Both the position numbers and the translations under genes were made by a program. A DNA stretch of 64,000 bases from Coffea arabica (taxonomy: Eukaryota > Streptophyta > Magnoliopsida > Gentianales > Rubiaceae). Under the pieces are notes generated by a model, which was not told the DNA's origin, searched no databases, and saw only the letters and a program-made list of their open reading frames with translations. Positions 10,791 through 23,700 of the stretch are shown in pieces. Within the stretch, counting starts at the first letter, position 1, and every line of letters begins with the position of its first letter. The DNA lies in assembly GCF_036785885.1 (NCBI RefSeq), contig NC_092323.1, forward strand, positions 16,996,501 through 17,060,500, given 5' to 3'.

Positions 10791-12589
10791 AGAATCAGTA
10801 TTAAAAACCGGAGGAATAGAAAAGGGCGCTTGAGGTTAGAGGCTTTATAGGATATACATCTTATTTCATTTTCTCATAGGTGAAAAGAAAAATAGAGAGG
10901 TTTCTTGCCTTTTGGTGTATTCCTCTATGGTAAAGAAAAATTTTAAACTTGTTTGCTTTTTTCCTCTTCGCATAGCAGACACACGAATGCTACACAATTA
11001 GTGTTTTTTTTTTTTTTTTTTTGGTATTTTCAGCTTTGTTTGGAAAGTGGAAAATCTTTGCAAGTGGTTTGGTGCCTTTTGTTCCCTACACTATCTCATC
11101 TCCCATCCATGCAATTCTTTTTTTCCCAGAAAAAGGAGAGAATCAAAGAGGGGAAAGCACTATACAGCTCCCCTCCCCACCCCTATTTGCCTTTCTAGCC
11201 AAAAACACGAAGAAAAGCTCACACTTTCGCATCAATTTTCAGCCATTTGATGAATTTATTGTTGAGTTTTTCTAGCCTTTTTTTTCCCAAAATTGACGTC
11301 CTAGCAGAAATGTTTGCTTTTGTTATTATTGATTGTTTTGTAAGTTTGAAAGAACCAAGAAGAAGCACAGCAAAGTAAACATCCAGTGTTTAAGGTGTGT
11401 GATCATCTCTTACAATAGTAGCATGCTTTGTATTTGATGATTTGCTTCTAAAGGTAGCTTTACCACTACACTGGTTTAGTTTTCTGAAAATTTACATGTC
11501 CTATTGTTATGGAGTATTAGATGATTTGAGAGATGTTCTTTAGCTTACTGTTTGGTCCTAAACAAAAATGATTTTACTTTTGCCTTTGTGTTTGTATGCT
11601 GAATGATCCTTTAATGTCTTGCAATGGCTCGAACTATCTTTAAATTCCATTGGAAACAATACTTTGATAGACCTAGAAACATTAATTTCATCGATTGTTT
11701 TTGACTTTTACTGCATTGTCATGTTAGTGACTATCATAGTTTGGACCAAAGACCAGTTAAAGAGTATTTCCCCAGCTTCTACTGTCTTGGTTCTAATTTT
11801 CCACATGTTTTGGGGCTCAACAAGTAGAATCTGCACTCAAATCATGATTTGTTTGATATAACTTGGTTTCTGCTTAAATTTTGGTTTTAGGACCTGGTCA
11901 TGCACTGATTAATCCCTGGCACAGATAAGCACTGCTGAGTTCCATGCCTTGGTTCATTGAAAGGGGATTGTTCAATGGACGGATCCTAACTTGGGGGGAC
12001 AAAGACTTTTAACATACCTCAGTCTTCAATTATTTTGCAGCTTCCTTGTTACATTAGTTTCTCTGGTTTTGCACATGGACATGGCCATTGCTTTAATTAC
12101 CCTACTGCTATAATAGTTTGCACGTGGACATGGTTTCTCAACATGACGACAATTAAGATCTTCCATGTTCTATTAATTTTAAAAATGAGAGTTATAGGGA
12201 ATTTTTCAATATTTTTTACACATCAAATTGGGCCTGGAAATTTCTAGTTTTCACTGAGAAATACACAAATACACATCTTCTTCCAGATATCTCCAAATAC
12301 TGAATGATCCAAAAACATGGCCATGGACTGGGTTGATTGTGTCAATCAGACATTGTCTCTGTGTTGATCTAGGTTAGACTAATTCATCCATATTATTTTC
12401 CTATAAAGACTTCCTTTTCTACATTTTTATCTTCTGAGTTTTTAACATTCTGAAACATTCATTCAGAATTTTGGAAAAAGTAATGTGAAAATGGCTCTTC
12501 CATTGAAATTTATTTGGGTAATTAGAAATGCTTCTGGTATTAATACTTTTTACATGCTTTTCCTTCTGAATAATTTAATTTTTCCTTTA

Positions 12590-13060
12590 TAGATCTAGAT
12601 TGGGTTAATATTTTTCTTAGTTCGGCTAGTTGTTCAGATCTCTTCTGATTTTGAAAGTATTTTTAATAATGTATTTTTCATGTATTTTTACTACTACAAT
12701 TTACTGGATGTGTTCTCCTAAATCTGGTTTTTATGAGTTTCATAATTCTTCCTGTAGTTTTGATTTTGTGGTACTTACAAGATATGTTTTGAGATCTAAA
12801 TCAATTTTATATTTATCTTAGTTTGAACAGTTCTTTTAAGATCTTTGATACTTTTTCTGTAATGTATTCTCTTGTATTTGGTTCTTATGAGTTTCTTAAT
12901 TCTCCCTGTATTTTTTGTTGATTGTGTAGTTTTTATGAGGTACCTTGTGAGATCTAGGTTGGGCTTTTATTTTTCTTATTTCGATTAGTACTTTAAGATA
13001 TGTTTTCAAATCTGTTGTAATTTTTATTTTTCCTTGAAATGTATTGCTAAGGTTTTTTCT
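12590..13060. repeat. Degenerate tandem repeat in T-rich leader intron
   Basis: About three diverged copies, starting near 12590, 12786 and 12947, each begin with gagatcta and continue with tttttctta-ttcg-tta. The spacing is roughly 160-196 bp. The repeat lies in what is probably the leader intron of ARPC3. Confidence 0.5.
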
Positions 13061-13312
13061 GCTACCTCTGATCCAGAGATCTTGTACCTTTTCTGGTGGT
13101 TCTACTGCTACTACACTTTCTAACTATGAATTTTCTTTCATTGTATGTGTTGGGTTGCATATTTTCTGGTCTGGCTGACTTCTGATCAACCACCGTTTAC
13201 CTCTTCTTCATCAGACCGGAATCCAGTTTAATGGTAGTTTATCTATAATACAAGACGGAGCCAAAAAAGAATTACAAGAGACGAATTTCTCAGCCCACGA
13301 GTGGATGGAAAA

Positions 13313-13831
13313 ATGGTTTATCACTCCAGCTTTGTTGTTGATGAAGGGATTGCCAAAGCTTGTGGATGCCCTCTTCTTCCTCTAAAAAGTCATATAAAGG
13401 GACCTGCTCCAGCATCAGATACCACTGACATTGTTGATGAAGCAATATCATTTTTCAGAGCTAATGTCTTCTTCAAAAACTTTGACATCAAAAGTTCAGC
13501 TGATAAGCTTCTTATCTATTTGACATTATACATAAATGTGGCTTTAAAGAAGCTAGAGGGCTGCAGAACTTTGGCTGAAGGAACGAAGGCAATTATTAAC
13601 CTGGGGTTGGAAAAGGTTCCTGTGCCTGGAGAGTCTGGCTTTCCCTTTCCAGGGTTATTTACACTACCACAATCTCAAAAAGAGGCAGAGCTGTTCAGAA
13701 ATTATCTGAGGCAAATTCGCGAGGAAACAAGTGGAAGACTATTGAGTGTTGCATACAGGCACAACGGGACTCCTAATAAATGGTGGTTGGCATTTGCAAA
13801 GAGAAAGTTCATGAATATTAGTAATCCATAA
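13313..13831 (+). CDS. ARPC3: Actin-related protein 2/3 complex subunit 3 (p21-Arc)
   Basis: The 172-residue product is a full-length ARPC3, matching the length of plant and animal homologues (about 172-178 aa). Recognisable blocks are MVYHSSF at the N-terminus, GCPLLPLKSHIKGPAP, TDIVDEAI-FFRANVFF, DKLLIYLTLYINVALKKLEG, the proline/glycine loop VPGESGFPFPGLF and GTPNKWWLAFAKRKFMN at the C-terminus. In the seven-subunit Arp2/3 complex it supports the Arp3 side of the complex and so branched actin nucleation; in plants this shapes trichomes and pavement cells. The start is the ATG at 13313 because it gives the conserved MVYHSSF; the in-frame GTG upstream is not a start. The coding region is uninterrupted. 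An acceptor-like tract (cttcttcatcag, ending near 13215) suggests an upstream leader intron. The tail FMNISNP is slightly diverged. Confidence 0.93.
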   Translation: MVYHSSFVVDEGIAKACGCPLLPLKSHIKGPAPASDTTDIVDEAISFFRANVFFKNFDIKSSADKLLIYLTLYINVALKKLEGCRTLAEGTKAIINLGLEKVPVPGESGFPFPGLFTLPQSQKEAELFRNYLRQIREETSGRLLSVAYRHNGTPNKWWLAFAKRKFMNISNP

Positions 13832-16254
13832 GGAAGTGGCCCCAGTATTTTGATGTTCCCGAGTGCAGCTCAATTGTCTGCATCCCCTGCCCATGTCCTG
13901 TAAGCATTGGACAACAACTTTGCATAGAAAGACAATGCAGAATCTTTGTGTTTATGTTATTATTTTTCAATTTTGACATTTCTGTCAGTACTGTTGAATG
14001 AAGGGGGGAAAAAACTGTTGGATGAAGATATCACCAAAAAAAACAAACAAAGTATGTGTTTTCTTCTAGCTAGCTCCTTTTTTCCCAGCTTGGTGATCTT
14101 TTTCAGTTTCAGCTTTTTTTTTTTTTCTTTTTTTTTCTGTTGTTTATTAATGTGGGATTCTTCTGTAACTAGATATGGTTAAAGAGTTTACGTACTGCAG
14201 AACAAGGTCATCAAAAATTTGCAAGTTTCTTGGCTTTGTACGACAATTAATTTGTAATTTGTGTAAAAAAAATTGTAATTTATGTGCTTTGCTGTGTAAT
14301 TAATGTGCTGTTGTGTGGCTTTGGGAGGAAATTTCCTGTATAATTACCAGCATTGCGGGTTTCCTTTCTACAAGGTCAATGAGCTTAAACAGCATTATGA
14401 TTTATGAGAAGGCAATTGAGATGCAATACTCTCATCATTACTTTACAGAGAGGCTTCATCAAACAAAATTGCAACAAATAACTCGTAATTAAAGGGATTG
14501 CCTCTTTTATGTCTTTCAATTATATTCATCAATACGTGTCCTTATTTTAAATTTTGTTTTATTATTTTTTAAATGTTATTAGTTATTCTATAATGTTTTA
14601 TAATTTTATAAGTTTATAATTTTATTTTATTAACTTGTGTTTTATATGAGTTTAATAGAATACCTATCATAAGTATGGATAAGGTTCTTGAATTTTCGTG
14701 GCTCCTTTCGGTTTTGCGCCCACATTGATGGGAAACACTTTCACTTACTCTTAAGCATCAAGTTACATATGATGGAATTATTACTAAAAATTGTTCTGTC
14801 TTGTTATTGGGACCTGTTTGGTTTAGTTAACGACAATATACATGTTAAGGAGAATAGACAGCAGAAGATATTTCTTTACAGAGTTACAGAGGAAAGGTAT
14901 GGTAATAATTCTCCATTGTTATTATTCATCTCACGGTCCATCAAAGTTTTTTGGTTGCAAGCTTTTGCCTTTATCTTGTTTTACTATCCTATGCTCATGT
15001 GCAATTTTTAGGTTTTCGCTAACTTCACTTGACTCTCTTGAGATTTACATAATTGTGAGGACCTCTCTTGATATGATAAAAAGATAACAATGTCCTTCAT
15101 TAATTGTCGATTCGTTGAAAAACTCTATCAAAAATTAAAGTTTTCTCATCTATTGTCAACCAATAACTCAAATTACAATCTTTTCCAATTAACACTCTAT
15201 TCTCTTCCTCCTACATCTATTTTACTTTCAAACTCATTTATTTATTCTTATCGACCAAATGTATACCGTCACCATTAGCAAAGCCACCATATATACCAAC
15301 CATTAGTGGCTATCTATCTTGGTGTCTATTCCTAATTCTCTCTTTTTCATTACTATTAAATAGTTTTTTGTACCCATTTTTGTTTTCAATTTTTGATAGG
15401 CATTAGCAAAATGAAATTTTCAAATGATGAGTGATGACTTCGTTATCAAACTAGATGGAGACGAAAATAGTGGTAGTGACAAAAAATAAAAAATGAAGAC
15501 TATGAAGTGGAATAAGAACTAAATAAAGATTATACTGTTATAGTTGTTATGAAAAAAAAAAGTGTTTCTTGTATATTTATAACTATATTGTGTTTTTATT
15601 TTTGATTTGCAGTTATTAATGATGTTATTCCTATAGAGAGAATTTGATTGATTTTGAATTTTGTGCGAATGGAGTATATTGGATGTTGATATTAGTAGTG
15701 GTGGCTTAACTACTAATTTAGGGATATTGATCAATATTATTGTTTATTAGGTAAAATCTAATATTGATATGAGATTGTAGGCAAGTTTTTGGGTATATGA
15801 TACTGCGTTTGTAGTTGATACCATGGTCTGCATGAAAAATTTTTAGGTAAAAGTTGGACATTAGAACAAAGGCAAGTGTTTAATTAGTGGTGATTTGAAT
15901 ATTGATGGATAGACAATAGTGATATCGAGTAAGGATGAATGAAATAGAAACAATGAACCATTTTCTCCTTTTTATTTTTGTTGTGAATTAAAACCTAAGG
16001 GCATTATAGGATTTTCGATAAAAAGTCTAGCCTTACGGGTCTAGAATGTTGCTTAAATAATGAAAATAGGGGAGGTAAGTGTAATTTTTAGAGCTTGAGA
16101 GGAGCTTCCTGCAATTGTCAAAACTTCAGGGGAGGTATGTGAAATTATGCTTTAGAGGAATAGGTGTCGTTCTAAACCTCGATTTAGTGCAACCTTGCTA
16201 ATGACTATATGCGTATAAGGGCTCTATCCATGGAAATATTTGACATAGTAACTT

Positions 16255-16570
16255 TAGGTTTCGATTTATAATTCAATTTAGTACTTAAATTGATAATTTA
16301 ATTTAACACTTAAATTTAATGGATTTAAACCTTAATATGTTCAAATATGTTTGATAACAAAAAATAGAGCATTTTAATTATTTAAGTGCCTTTGAATTGT
16401 CTAGGCAAAATTTACTCCAAAAAATAAGTGAAAAACTATTTACTTATCATGTAATACAAAATATTCTCAAATGTTAAGATTTTAATATTAAATAATTTGG
16501 TAACTTAACAAATTCAGATGTTAAATTTAGATTTTAGATTTCCATTTTATAATACACACCCTTAATGCTT
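16255..16570 (-). mobile_element. GATAA-end MITE, reverse copy
   Basis: In reverse orientation this matches the family at 29466-29722, 45397-45688 and 47851-48121 through acttatcatgtaata, ttgtctaggcaaaattt and related words. It is noncoding and its ends are degraded. Confidence 0.45.
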
Positions 16571-16624
16571 TTTGGCTTAATCTTTTGCATCTGAAGAGAT
16601 AAGATTTGCTTTCTTAGGTTGATT

Positions 16625-16778
16625 TTTTTTTTTTTTCAGATCTGGAGGCTAATCCCCTCTGGTTGGACAGAGCTTTGCTCCAAAGACACCTAACAACAAC
16701 GGTAACACGTGAGGGTCGAATCTGGGACCTTACTGTAACTACAGACGACCAGTCCCAGCCGAACTAACCACGGGAGGC
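16625..16778 (-). mobile_element. SINE, minus strand, 17-bp target duplication
   Basis: The direct repeat gctttcttaggttgatt occurs at 16608-16624 and 16779-16795. Between the copies is a T-run (the A-tail on the minus strand) and a tRNA-like body. On the minus strand the head reads gtggttagttcggctggg (box-A-like), followed by cagattcgaccctc (box-B-like). There is no coding capacity. Confidence 0.8.
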
Positions 16779-18382
16779 GCTTTCTTAGGTTGATTGCCAA
16801 CTGTTTTTTTGCTAATTTTGTCCACTAAGATACTAAGAGTGTACATTTTTCCTTTTGAAGATTATAGTTTTCAAATGTAAAGAAGCATTGCAAAGTCACT
16901 GTGTATGACATCAATTCCTATGATTTGCATGGTTAAAAGTATTAATTCGAGTGTTTAGAAGCTGATTGGATTGTACAGCAGGTTAATTAATAGAGCAATT
17001 AAAGAGACGTATACTATTCGCCTTTTATTGTTTATGCGTTCTCTTTAATTGCCCTTTCTTCCACTTATTCCTTTGTAAATATTATGAAGGCCTCAGACAT
17101 TTTATTATGCATATCAGTTTGGATGACTTTTACATGTCCTTACAACCAATGTACCTAGCATATCACAATGTTTTATTGTAAAACAATGGGTCTGTATGTA
17201 TTGGACAGTTTTTCTGAAAACTGTTTTTATCTGTAGAGTTTACAGTACCAACTTTAAAAACACATGTAATCTCAAATATAATTTATAAAAATTTTAAAAA
17301 AATTACTAAATACTATTACATTTTTTCCTTCCACCTACTACCACCAACCACCAACCACCAACCACCATACACCATACACCACCACCCACCGCCTCCCTCC
17401 TCCCCTACCTCCATTGTTGCCCCTTCCCTCTTCTCTCCTCCCTCTTGGAATTTAAAAGATAATAGAGGTATCTTTCTTTTAAAGTAGTGATTAAATGATG
17501 GGAGGAAGAGTTACCTATTACTCAAAATTAACAAAAAGGTCAAGGAACCAATTTAATTAACAATTAATTATAAAAAAAATAATAAACTAACATTCCAAAA
17601 GAGAGAGAGGAAGTGCGCACCCATTATGTTGCATCCCTTTTTTCTTGGACACTTATACCTATATATATGAGTTATCATTTTCTTTTCTTTGAGTCTCATT
17701 TTTGCATACTTGTGACCTCTTTGAAGATCATTCTTGAGTTTCGTAATTAATACAATTAGTACCAATTGAATCTTGAAGGGACATTTCTTCCCTTCTGATA
17801 TCCTATTTAGATTTAGTTTTGCATCCATGTAAGAAATATCCAAATGTGATAAATTTAATAGTTAGATTAAGAAAATTTTGGCTAAATCTCGCAACTAGTA
17901 CAAGGAAAACGATTCTATAAAAGTGTGACAACACATATTCTTAAATTATATACTAGGTGATATACAATATTCTTCATTATAAAACTTAGAATAAGACAAA
18001 GGAAATCAGGACAAGTTCAAACTATATGGTGCCAGACATTTATGAAAATGCCTATAAAAAATTTCCTATATAAATGAAGCATTCAATACTGAAATGGAAT
18101 GATCCTCCTTTGGAGTTGCGGTGCATTTACAAAAAAAAAAAAAGCACTTTTAAGTACTAAAAGTACTTCTAGGGTGTTCAGTAACTAATTTTTCATAACT
18201 TAAGAAGTTCAATTTTTAATAATTTAAAAGCACTTTTGTCAGAAGTGTTTCTTTATAAGTTACGGCAACTTTAAACAGGGCTTGATTAGAGTTTTTCTGC
18301 AATAACTTTCTTATTCAGGTTATGGAGATTAGAACCAATATAAAAAGAGTCATCGTCATTATTTTGTGGTACACCTTATAAT

Positions 18383-18658
18383 ATGGCACCTTTAACCAAG
18401 CACGTGCAACGCAAAGACTATGGAACTTTTTTAATCTTCTATTTAATTTCCTTCTTAATTTTGTCTAAATCTAATTGCAAGGCCAACTTTAAAAATCTAG
18501 ATGGGATTCAAAAATTCCTTGTAACAACTGTAGAGGGCATTAATTTCATTACAATCATGAAGGATTGTCCAGACTCAAATGGGCGCATAGAGATACAGTC
18601 AATAGGTGGAAATGAACAGTCCAAAGCTGTGGAAACAAGAAGATATTGTGCTTCTTAA
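18383..18658 (+). CDS. Unsupported small ORF, 91 codons
   Basis: An ATG follows a TATA-like motif (aatataaaaagag) by about 45 bp. The frame has a hydrophobic segment at residues 14-28 (GTFLIFYLISFLIL) that could be a signal anchor, then a polar tail with no motif I recognise. Nearby DNA is repetitive (a SINE begins about 120 bp downstream). It may be a relic or chance. Confidence 0.15.
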   Translation: MAPLTKHVQRKDYGTFLIFYLISFLILSKSNCKANFKNLDGIQKFLVTTVEGINFITIMKDCPDSNGRIEIQSIGGNEQSKAVETRRYCAS

Positions 18659-18774
18659 ATCCAGTGCGTGCTTGGACAAAATATCAACTGTCGCATTTCC
18701 TTATCGATGTGTAAGAGGGACTTGGGAGTTTCTGAAAAATACAGGCAAGAGCAGTAGCAATCCCTGTCCCTCAG

Positions 18775-18933
18775 GGTCGGCTTGGCTGGTGATAGGGTTG
18801 CCTCATTAGGTCTTGGCATCGTGTGATCGCGGTTCGATTCCTTTTATGGTCATATGTATCTTGAGAGGCGGGTGCACAGGCGCAAGGAGATTAGTCCGAA
18901 AAGGATACTTCCTTGTGATGACAAAAAAAAAAA
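18775..18933 (+). mobile_element. SINE, tRNA-derived
   Basis: A box-A-like ggcttggctggtgatagg is followed by a box B (gcggttcgattcc) and a 3' block ggagattagtccgaaaagg-atac, ending in an A-run. The 3' block relates it to the SINEs at 6663 and 47257. The left boundary and target duplication are uncertain; a gacttgg word occurs at both about 18719 and 18934. Confidence 0.6.
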
Positions 18934-18954
18934 AAAGACTTGGAATGCAATTGA

Positions 18955-19120
18955 AGGTATTAGTTTAGAGTTAATTTTATATAATGATGGTGTGTATATT
19001 ATCATCGTTAAATACATAATTTTACATAGAAAATTTAAATTTAAATTATTTATCATGCATCTAATGATGATGATGATATATAAACTATTAGTATATAAAA
19101 GATTAATCCTTAAAATAGGT
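18955..19120. repeat. TATACACTGAC-type MITE copy
   Basis: This has ataatgatggtgtgtatatt, then an aaatttaaatttaaatt core and catctaatgatgatg, matching the copy at 55826-55955. It is noncoding. Confidence 0.45.
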
Positions 19121-20752
19121 TGAGCACAACTCTATAACGTGACAAATTTGTAGCGTAGCATTGAAGTAGACAAAAAGATTCCGGATTTAGCTTTTAGCTC
19201 TAGTTGTTATGCTACGTGTATACTTAACGAAGATATGAATGAAAACCTAATACCATGGAATCTTTTTAAAGAATAAATTGCATAGACCTTTTCAAGAAGG
19301 ATTTATCATAATTAGAATGGAGAATCCATCCAAGGTTTGTTTTGTAATTTAATGTGTCATGTATTTTGGATATATTATGGAAGCTTGTGTTGTAGATGTC
19401 TAGATGGGGAGCTAATTGAACAAGAAACACTAGATTAGCTAATAAAATGTTAATAATGTCAATGAATTAGAATTTTAAAGTGTGTGTGTGTGTGTTTACA
19501 TTTCAATCTTATGAAATTGATTTTGAAGAGGGGAAAGCGTGATTTTAGGGAGCACTTTATTGGTTCCCTTGCAAAAAAAAAAAAAAAAAGGAAAAAAAAG
19601 AGGGAGAGAGAGAACAAAAAAGGATTTGCACTTGAAATGCTTATTATATTAGCACAAAAATAGGTTGTGCATCATTTTAATGTACTCGTTTTTTGAGAGA
19701 CATTAACTTTACTTTTCATACTTGCATTAGGGGTATACTTCAAGTGGGTAAGGAGTAATATAAAACATTAATTTGTGACTTTTATAAATACTTCAGTCTA
19801 TCAAGATGACTACTTTATTACTTTTTCTTAAACTTATACAATGATACCTATAAAAGTTTCAAGGTACAAGTTAAAACCAAGAAAGCAAGAATAAAAATGA
19901 GAAAGGTGTTTCTTGATAATTTTGTGCTACTAATGCTCTAGTTTTAATTTTATACCCTTAAACCCATCTTGTGAAGAATAAAAGAGAAGCGTTAAATGTA
20001 CACCGTTTCGCAATAAATATACCCAAAATTACTCTTTTTTGCTCTAGTTCAAAAGAATCGAAAGTCTTTAAGTGCGTGTTTTTTGCAACAAATAATTATG
20101 TTTGGATTGTAATTTTTTTTGAAAAATTGTTACGTTTTCCGTGGACACATATTTCAGTCATCTTTTTATCTTACATATATCAAATTACTATAGTAGTTTT
20201 TCTTCAAAAAGTCCAGAAAATGCAATCCACACAAAACCAGTTCAAAAGAATCAAAAGCTTTAAGATTCGAATCAGAATTCGTGTTTTTTTTTTTAAAATA
20301 TACCTACAAATTGAGTTTGTTCTTCAAAATGAACCATACTCTCCTACACAACAAAAACTTCTAACAATACTTCTATAAACGTACAATGATTTACCTAATA
20401 ATACCAAAATTTTTAAAAAATAGAAAATATAATTAGCCTATAAAAAGAGAAAAGGAAATTCACAGATAAAGTGAAAAAGGCGCAATCGATTGACTGATAG
20501 ATTCTCACCTGCAACCTGCACCTCGCTCCCCTGCACTGAAATCCAGCTTCCAATCTAACTTAAAAAACGTAAACTTTTTCGTGTCTTAAAATTCTTCCTC
20601 ATATTCTTCACCCCATCCATTATCCCAAATTACAACTATGCCCCCATCGTTTTTTATATTATTAAAACACACACAGTCACACACTCACTCACGCGCTGTT
20701 CCCCCTTCATTTCACACTCTGATCCGAATAAACGATCAAGAAAAGACAAACA

Positions 20753-23700
20753 ATGCACGACTCCACCACCACCTCCCGCCACCGTCACCGCCACCGCCGC
20801 GAACCACCACAACCGACTCACCGCCGTCGTTCTTGGTGTTGCTCTTTCGCCGTTCCGCCGCAGAGCCCAGAGAACCACTACGACGGCGGCGGCAAAACCC
20901 GCTACTGTGTTTCTACTCGCTCCCAGTCGTCGAAGCATCTCGGAAATCCTCCGACGCCTAAAAAGACCGAAATGCACCCGAAGTCTTCTCATAATTCCTT
21001 CCCCAACTCGCCACAGTCGCAGGCTTCGACTACCTCCTCCTCCTCGAAACTTGGGCTCCGGAAGATTCTATCTCCGGGTCGGGTCTCCCCTATTGAGGAA
21101 CCCGCTCCGGTTCCGACGACTACGAAGGGGAGAACTGCAAGTTCTTTGACGGAAGTTCCGAAATCGCCCATGCGAGATGATTGTAGCTGTGGTGAGGCGG
21201 AGGCGGACGAGGAGGGTAGTTTGGGGAATTTTGACGTGAGGTTGAATTTGAAGGCGAGAAATGGAGGGGAATCTTTGATTTTGGAGCTGAGCTCGGCGGT
21301 TCTGGCGGCGAATAGCTCCGTGTTCGCCGGACTAATTGCTGATTACCGGACGAATTCGAATGCCAAGGGTTTGTGTCGAATTGAGGTGCCGGATGTTGAC
21401 AATTTGGGTGTTTTTCGAGAAACGATTGAGCTTATGTTCGATGAAGATATCCCGAAAAAACTCGTCAAGATTGGGCCTTTTCGCGCCATTGATATGCTGG
21501 AGGTATATTTCTTGGAATATTTGCGCCATTTCTTTTAATTTGCACTTATTTTATTGGATGATTGTACCCTGTGCTTGTTGAGTTGTACTTTGCTTTGACA
21601 AGAACTAGTTGTCTTGTAATATCATCTGTTTTAGGAAAGTTATTGTGTAAAGCGATATTAATAGGTTCGGCTCTTTGCATACTGTTAATTATATAAAGTA
21701 ATGGAAGAATATTTTAGATACAATATCTTGAAAGCATTCTCAAATTTGGTCAATTTTTCTCCTAGGCTGGTGATGTAGGATGTAACTGGGGCAGATTGGC
21801 TACTAATGGAAGAACCAGAATTGAAGTACAAATATGTTGTTGTTAGTTATAAGCAGGAATTCTTTGACCATTTTGTCAGAGAAATGACTAGTGCATTAGG
21901 AACGAGCATCAAAATAATTTTCGTGCTGAGACAATTAGTCAAAAGAAGACTTGAATGTATTATTCCGTGTAGAATGTAGTCATTTTAAAGCACAGAAGAG
22001 TCATTATTTGCTTATGAGGGGGTTCCTACTTGTATCACTGTCAAAATTCTTGATGTTAGCTCTGAACAAGTAGTCTTCTGTACAATGGCAATAACTGACT
22101 AGAATGTGTTCATTTTAGTTGTGCTTATATGTGCATTTAAGGTGTTTCCGTACCCAAGTGCCATGACTAGAACTTTTTCCTACTCTAGTAGCATTTTAGG
22201 TTTATGGGATAAATAAAAGATTAAACCATAAAGTACACTATGCACTTCATATACTTGGATTTCTCTCTTTAGTTAACTTCAGTGAAGTTTTAGTTCCTGA
22301 AAGATTACGAAAAGAATATGGTGAAGTAGCAATGGAGTCACATAAGACCAGCAACAATGATCACTGATATATGCAGTAAAATCTGTATATTGGCTATTGA
22401 GTTTAAATTCCCTGGAGTTGCCTTGGTTTGAAACTAGAGTTGGATAAACAGTGGATGTTTATGGCAATTATCTGAGACTATATATGAGAGTTTAGTGTCC
22501 CCATAATATTGGAAATCACATACTCCCTCGTAAGTCACTTTCCTTCCACGAAAAGAATAACTAATGTAGGCAATGATGGCTAAAGTTAAAAAATTATGTT
22601 GCTGCAAGGAAAAAAATAGTCATCAAATTGCTTGTACTGGCTCTGCTTTCTTAAATTCATTGTTCTTTATCTGTACCATCGCAGCAAGATTTGTCAAGTG
22701 CTCATTTGCTTATGTCTTTTCCTTTTCCTCTTTTTCTTTGTAGATATGCTTTAACAGGAAATCTCCATTTTGCATTTTCTTAGTATTAAGCCACTTGTAA
22801 CCGTTTAGTAGGTATCTATGGCATTTGCCAAACTGGGTGTGTTTTTATAATATGGCATTAGCATGGTTGACCCTCTCTCCCCCTCTTTCTCTCTCTCTGT
22901 GCTTTCTCCCCCCTTTCTCTCACACAGTTTATGTAGGTTAGCTATTTGTTTATAACAAGCTTTTGGCTAGAGGCAAGAGTCAATTACTATGAAGTAGCTG
23001 AATTTGATAGAGATTTGGCATACTGATTTTGCTTTGTTTCAATATCAATGTTTCTTTGAGGTTTGGATGGGTGTGAAGATATTCACAGTAGCATGTGGTT
23101 TTTTCTCTTTTCTTTATTTTGTTGAATTATTTCGGCTTAAATATAGCCTGGATAGTTTATTGACAACTAGATGTTATAGCTGCACGTTGTCTGGGAACTA
23201 CATTGGCCCAGCATCGCCATTTTTGTGCTTAAATCATCTGCTTTTGTTTATTTATTACGTGTTCACATGCTGGATAGAGAAGGAGAAGGGCACTGTTGTT
23301 TTTGTAGGCTTCTTTTTTCCTGTTCTCTTTGGATTGTTAATAGATGTTTCTGGCTCAATCTGAGATGAAATGTTTGTCATGTTCTCACACCCCTTTACTT
23401 CTTAACTTCAGGTGGCTGCAGGTATCAAGTTTGTCAGGGGTGTTTCGTCATGCTTAAAGTTCCTTGAAGCAGTGCCCTGGACTGAGGAAGAAGAAGAGAA
23501 ACTGAGGGTCCTCTTTACAAAATATAAGTTCGATGATGGAACAAGTAGAGACATATTGGCCAGGCTTTATGCACTTGAGTCGGTAGATTCTCAACAAACC
23601 ATGGCTCGACAGCTACTTTGGTCAATTATTACCTGTGCTGATACCAATGCTGGAAACGAGCTGAAATCCTTAGTCAAGGGGCTCCTGTCCAAAAGCTCAG

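Larger units (their letters stand above)
13832..18382. other. Intergenic, no gene seen
   Basis: Apart from the ARPC3 3' flank, this stretch holds a repeat with cctc/gaggt-rich ends (right end about 16066-16155), a reverse-oriented GATAA-type MITE near 16255-16570, the SINE at 16625-16778 and a CCA-rich low-complexity tract at about 17330-17410. The open frames here are short, A/T-driven and without recognisable motifs. Confidence 0.5.

Noticed and set aside
13301..13312. Upstream in-frame GTG extension of ARPC3
   Set aside because: It has no ATG and the conserved family start MVYHSSF begins at 13313.
17330..17410. Proline/threonine-rich coding repeat
   Set aside because: The CCA-rich tract is low-complexity DNA without an open frame of useful length.
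20654..20992. Minus-strand frame of 112 codons
   Set aside because: It is the shadow of the low-complexity N-terminal exon of the BTB gene.
23004..23363. 119-codon hydrophobic frame
   Set aside because: It lies wholly in the intron of the BTB gene, is T-rich and has no family motif.
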